Source: Rhizobium sp. 007 (lineage in GTDB: Bacteria > Pseudomonadota > Alphaproteobacteria > Rhizobiales > Rhizobiaceae). From it: a DNA stretch of 64,000 nt. A program made the translations under genes and the position numbers. Numbering within the stretch: the stretch's first letter is position 1; each line of letters starts with the position of its first letter. Location: the NCBI RefSeq assembly GCF_015353075.1, contig NZ_CP064188.1, positions 310,001 to 374,000 on the forward strand, written 5' to 3'. Shown here in pieces: positions 62,713-64,000 of the stretch. The notes under the pieces were generated by a model. The model made no database searches. It was given only the letters and a program-made list of their open reading frames with translations, and was not told the DNA's origin.

Positions 62713-63476
62713 GCACTTCAATTCCATCGACGCAGGAATTGCAGACGATCCGCCTGTCGAATGTCTACAAGAGCTATGGCGACTATCCGGTCTTGAAGGA
62801 CATTGATGCCGAAGTGTCCCAGGGAGAGGTCGTGGTGATATGCGGACCGTCCGGTTCGGGAAAGTCCACACTGATCCGCACCATCAACCGGCTTGAGGAG
62901 ATCAGCAGTGGATCGATAACACTCGACGGCCACAATATTCACGCGCCAATGCGTGCGAAAGAACTCAATCTTCTTCGTAGCCGCATCGGCTTCGTGTTCC
63001 AGAGCTTCAATCTTTTTCCGCATCTGTCGGTGCTCGACAACGTGTCGATGTCGCCGATCAGAGTGAAGGGTGTTGCGCCCGACGCGGCGCGCGACAAGGC
63101 AAACAAGCTTCTCGACCGCGTTGGTCTGGCCGACAAGGCCCATTCCTATCCAGGTCAGTTGTCTGGCGGACAGCAGCAGCGCGTCGCCATTGCCCGCGCA
63201 CTCGCCATGGAGCCGCCGGTGATGCTCTTCGATGAACCCACGAGCGCGCTCGATCCGGAAATGGTTGGCGAAGTGCTGAGCGTGATGAAAAGCCTGGCGG
63301 CCGAGGGCATGACCATGCTCTGCGTCACCCACGAAATGGGCTTCGCCCGCGATGTCGCAGACCGCATCTGGTTTATCGATGCGGGGCAGATCCTTGAAAC
63401 GGCGTCTCCCGAAGACTTCTTCAAGAGCCCGCGCCATCCTCGCGCCCAGCGCTTCCTGGCCGATCTACGGCATTAA
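62709..63476 (+). CDS. Polar amino-acid ABC importer ATPase
   Basis: A 255-residue GlnQ/HisP-type ATPase. [20 protein letters not shown] is Walker [21 protein letters not shown] the signature, [20 protein letters not shown]alker B, and [20 protein letters not shown] the H-loop. It powers the two permeases upstream. It is coupled by overlap to permease 2. Confidence 0.93.
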   Translation: MSTSIPSTQELQTIRLSNVYKSYGDYPVLKDIDAEVSQGEVVVICGPSGSGKSTLIRTINRLEEISSGSITLDGHNIHAPMRAKELNLLRSRIGFVFQSFNLFPHLSVLDNVSMSPIRVKGVAPDAARDKANKLLDRVGLADKAHSYPGQLSGGQQQRVAIARALAMEPPVMLFDEPTSALDPEMVGEVLSVMKSLAAEGMTMLCVTHEMGFARDVADRIWFIDAGQILETASPEDFFKSPRHPRAQRFLADLRH

Positions 63477-63505
63477 CCTAATCATCATAACAAAGGAGAA
63501 CAGCA

Positions 63506-64000
63506 ATGAACTGGAAATACCTTATCCTGGGTGTCGTCCTAGCTGGCGCGATCTCGCCGGCGAAAGCGGATCAGCTGGAGAAAATCAAATCCGCAGGGAC
63601 TTTGCGCTGCGCGACCTTTGCCGACGTCCCACCCTTTGCGTCCCCCGATCTGAAGACGCGTCAAATGGCCGGCTTCGACGTCGATCTTTGCAACGCCATC
63701 GCCAAGGAACTGGGCGTCAAGGCCGAGATTAAGCCGGTCTCGGTTGAAGCGCGCGTGCCGGAGGTCAAGCTTGGCCGTGTCGACATTACGGTTGCCAATC
63801 TCGCTTATACATTGAGCCGGGCCGAGCAGATTCAGTTCAGTGATCCCTACTATCTCGCGAAGGAAATGCTCATCGTCCCGGCCTCCGATCCTGGCAAAAG
63901 CAAGGCGGATTTCGCGGGTCAGAGAATTGCCTCGACCAAGGGCTCCACATCCGAAATGTCGATCAAGCTCAACAAGTCCGAGCCCCTGACATTCCAGGAC
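63506..64000 (+). CDS. Polar amino-acid periplasmic binding protein (cut by window edge)
   Basis: The ATG at 63506 follows AAAGGAG. A signal peptide (KYLILGVVLAGAISPAKA) precedes a family-3 binding domain: LEKIKSAGTLRCATFADVPP, FASPDLKTRQMAGFDVDLCN and VDITVANLAYTLSRAEQIQF. It is the ligand-capturing subunit of the importer upstream. About 165 residues are visible; the frame is open at the right edge. The ligand is likely an amino acid or a derivative. Confidence 0.9.
   Translation, partial: MNWKYLILGVVLAGAISPAKADQLEKIKSAGTLRCATFADVPPFASPDLKTRQMAGFDVDLCNAIAKELGVKAEIKPVSVEARVPEVKLGRVDITVANLAYTLSRAEQIQFSDPYYLAKEMLIVPASDPGKSKADFAGQRIASTKGSTSEMSIKLNKSEPLTFQD

Overview
The window looks like accessory DNA of an alphaproteobacterium in the Rhizobiales, most likely a Rhizobium, Sinorhizobium or Agrobacterium relative, on a megaplasmid, chromid or chromosomal island. 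The basis is the high GC content, the Rhizobiales-type small proteins (BA14K, DUF4287, CGNR, YCII), the density of ABC importers, toxin-antitoxin modules and LysR regulators, and tight ATGA-coupled operons. There is no rRNA, intact tRNA, replication gene or CRISPR array. Genus assignment is an inference.

Region 1 (1-18961) is a sulfur-themed block read almost entirely on the minus strand. From its upstream end it holds an operon of TetR regulator, DsbA-fold isomerase, 3-mercaptopyruvate sulfurtransferase, FAD-linked 2-hydroxyacid oxidase and cytoplasmic S-oxide reductase of the BisC type. Next comes a peptide-type ABC importer (binding protein, two permeases, double ATPase) with a frameshifted flavin monooxygenase. 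Last come an SsuD-like monooxygenase, an acyl-CoA-dehydrogenase-like flavoprotein, an FMN reductase, an ABC permease relic and a frameshifted D-2-hydroxyacid dehydrogenase. A broken VapC and a cystathionine beta-lyase relic sit at the left end. A 49-bp element with a palindromic core lies upstream of each of the three minus-strand units, always in the same orientation; it is the best candidate here for an undescribed shared regulatory site.

Region 2 (19-28 kb) holds a frameshifted arginase-family gene and a LysR regulator divergent from a DsbA-like, HbpS/GlcG-like, metallo-beta-lactamase-fold and SnoaL-like operon; the metallo-beta-lactamase protein lacks its usual zinc motif. It continues with small conserved genes, a decayed exonuclease III, an orphan intrinsic terminator and a frameshifted dienelactone hydrolase. 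Region 3 (28-45 kb) holds an acyltransferase-3 protein, a small P-loop kinase-like gene, an unusual fusion of adenylation domain, carrier domain and membrane acyltransferase, VOC, NmrA and YCII genes, a hydrolase divergent from a CGNR regulator, an orphan receiver with Glu in place of the phospho-Asp, BA14K, and a graveyard of toxin-antitoxin, SRAP and IS110 relics.

Region 4 (45-53 kb) holds a tauABC-type taurine importer with a 41-residue membrane ORF behind it, assorted small genes, an intact TacA-TacT module with two palindromic operators in its promoter, and a VapBC module with a frameshifted toxin. Region 5 (53-64 kb) is a well preserved plus-strand block: biotin carrier protein, biotin carboxylase, a carrier-like protein without the biotin lysine, 5-oxoprolinase subunits PxpB, PxpC and PxpA, and an aminotransferase. 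It is followed by a minus-strand LysR gene divergent from a dehydrogenase plus polar amino-acid ABC importer that runs off the window. It reads as uptake and ATP/biotin-dependent opening of a lactam such as 5-oxoproline, although the substrate is inferred.

About fifteen genes carry frameshifts or deletions, many of them single-base and some in homopolymers, while very long genes nearby are intact. Real decay and sequencing error cannot be separated from the sequence alone.
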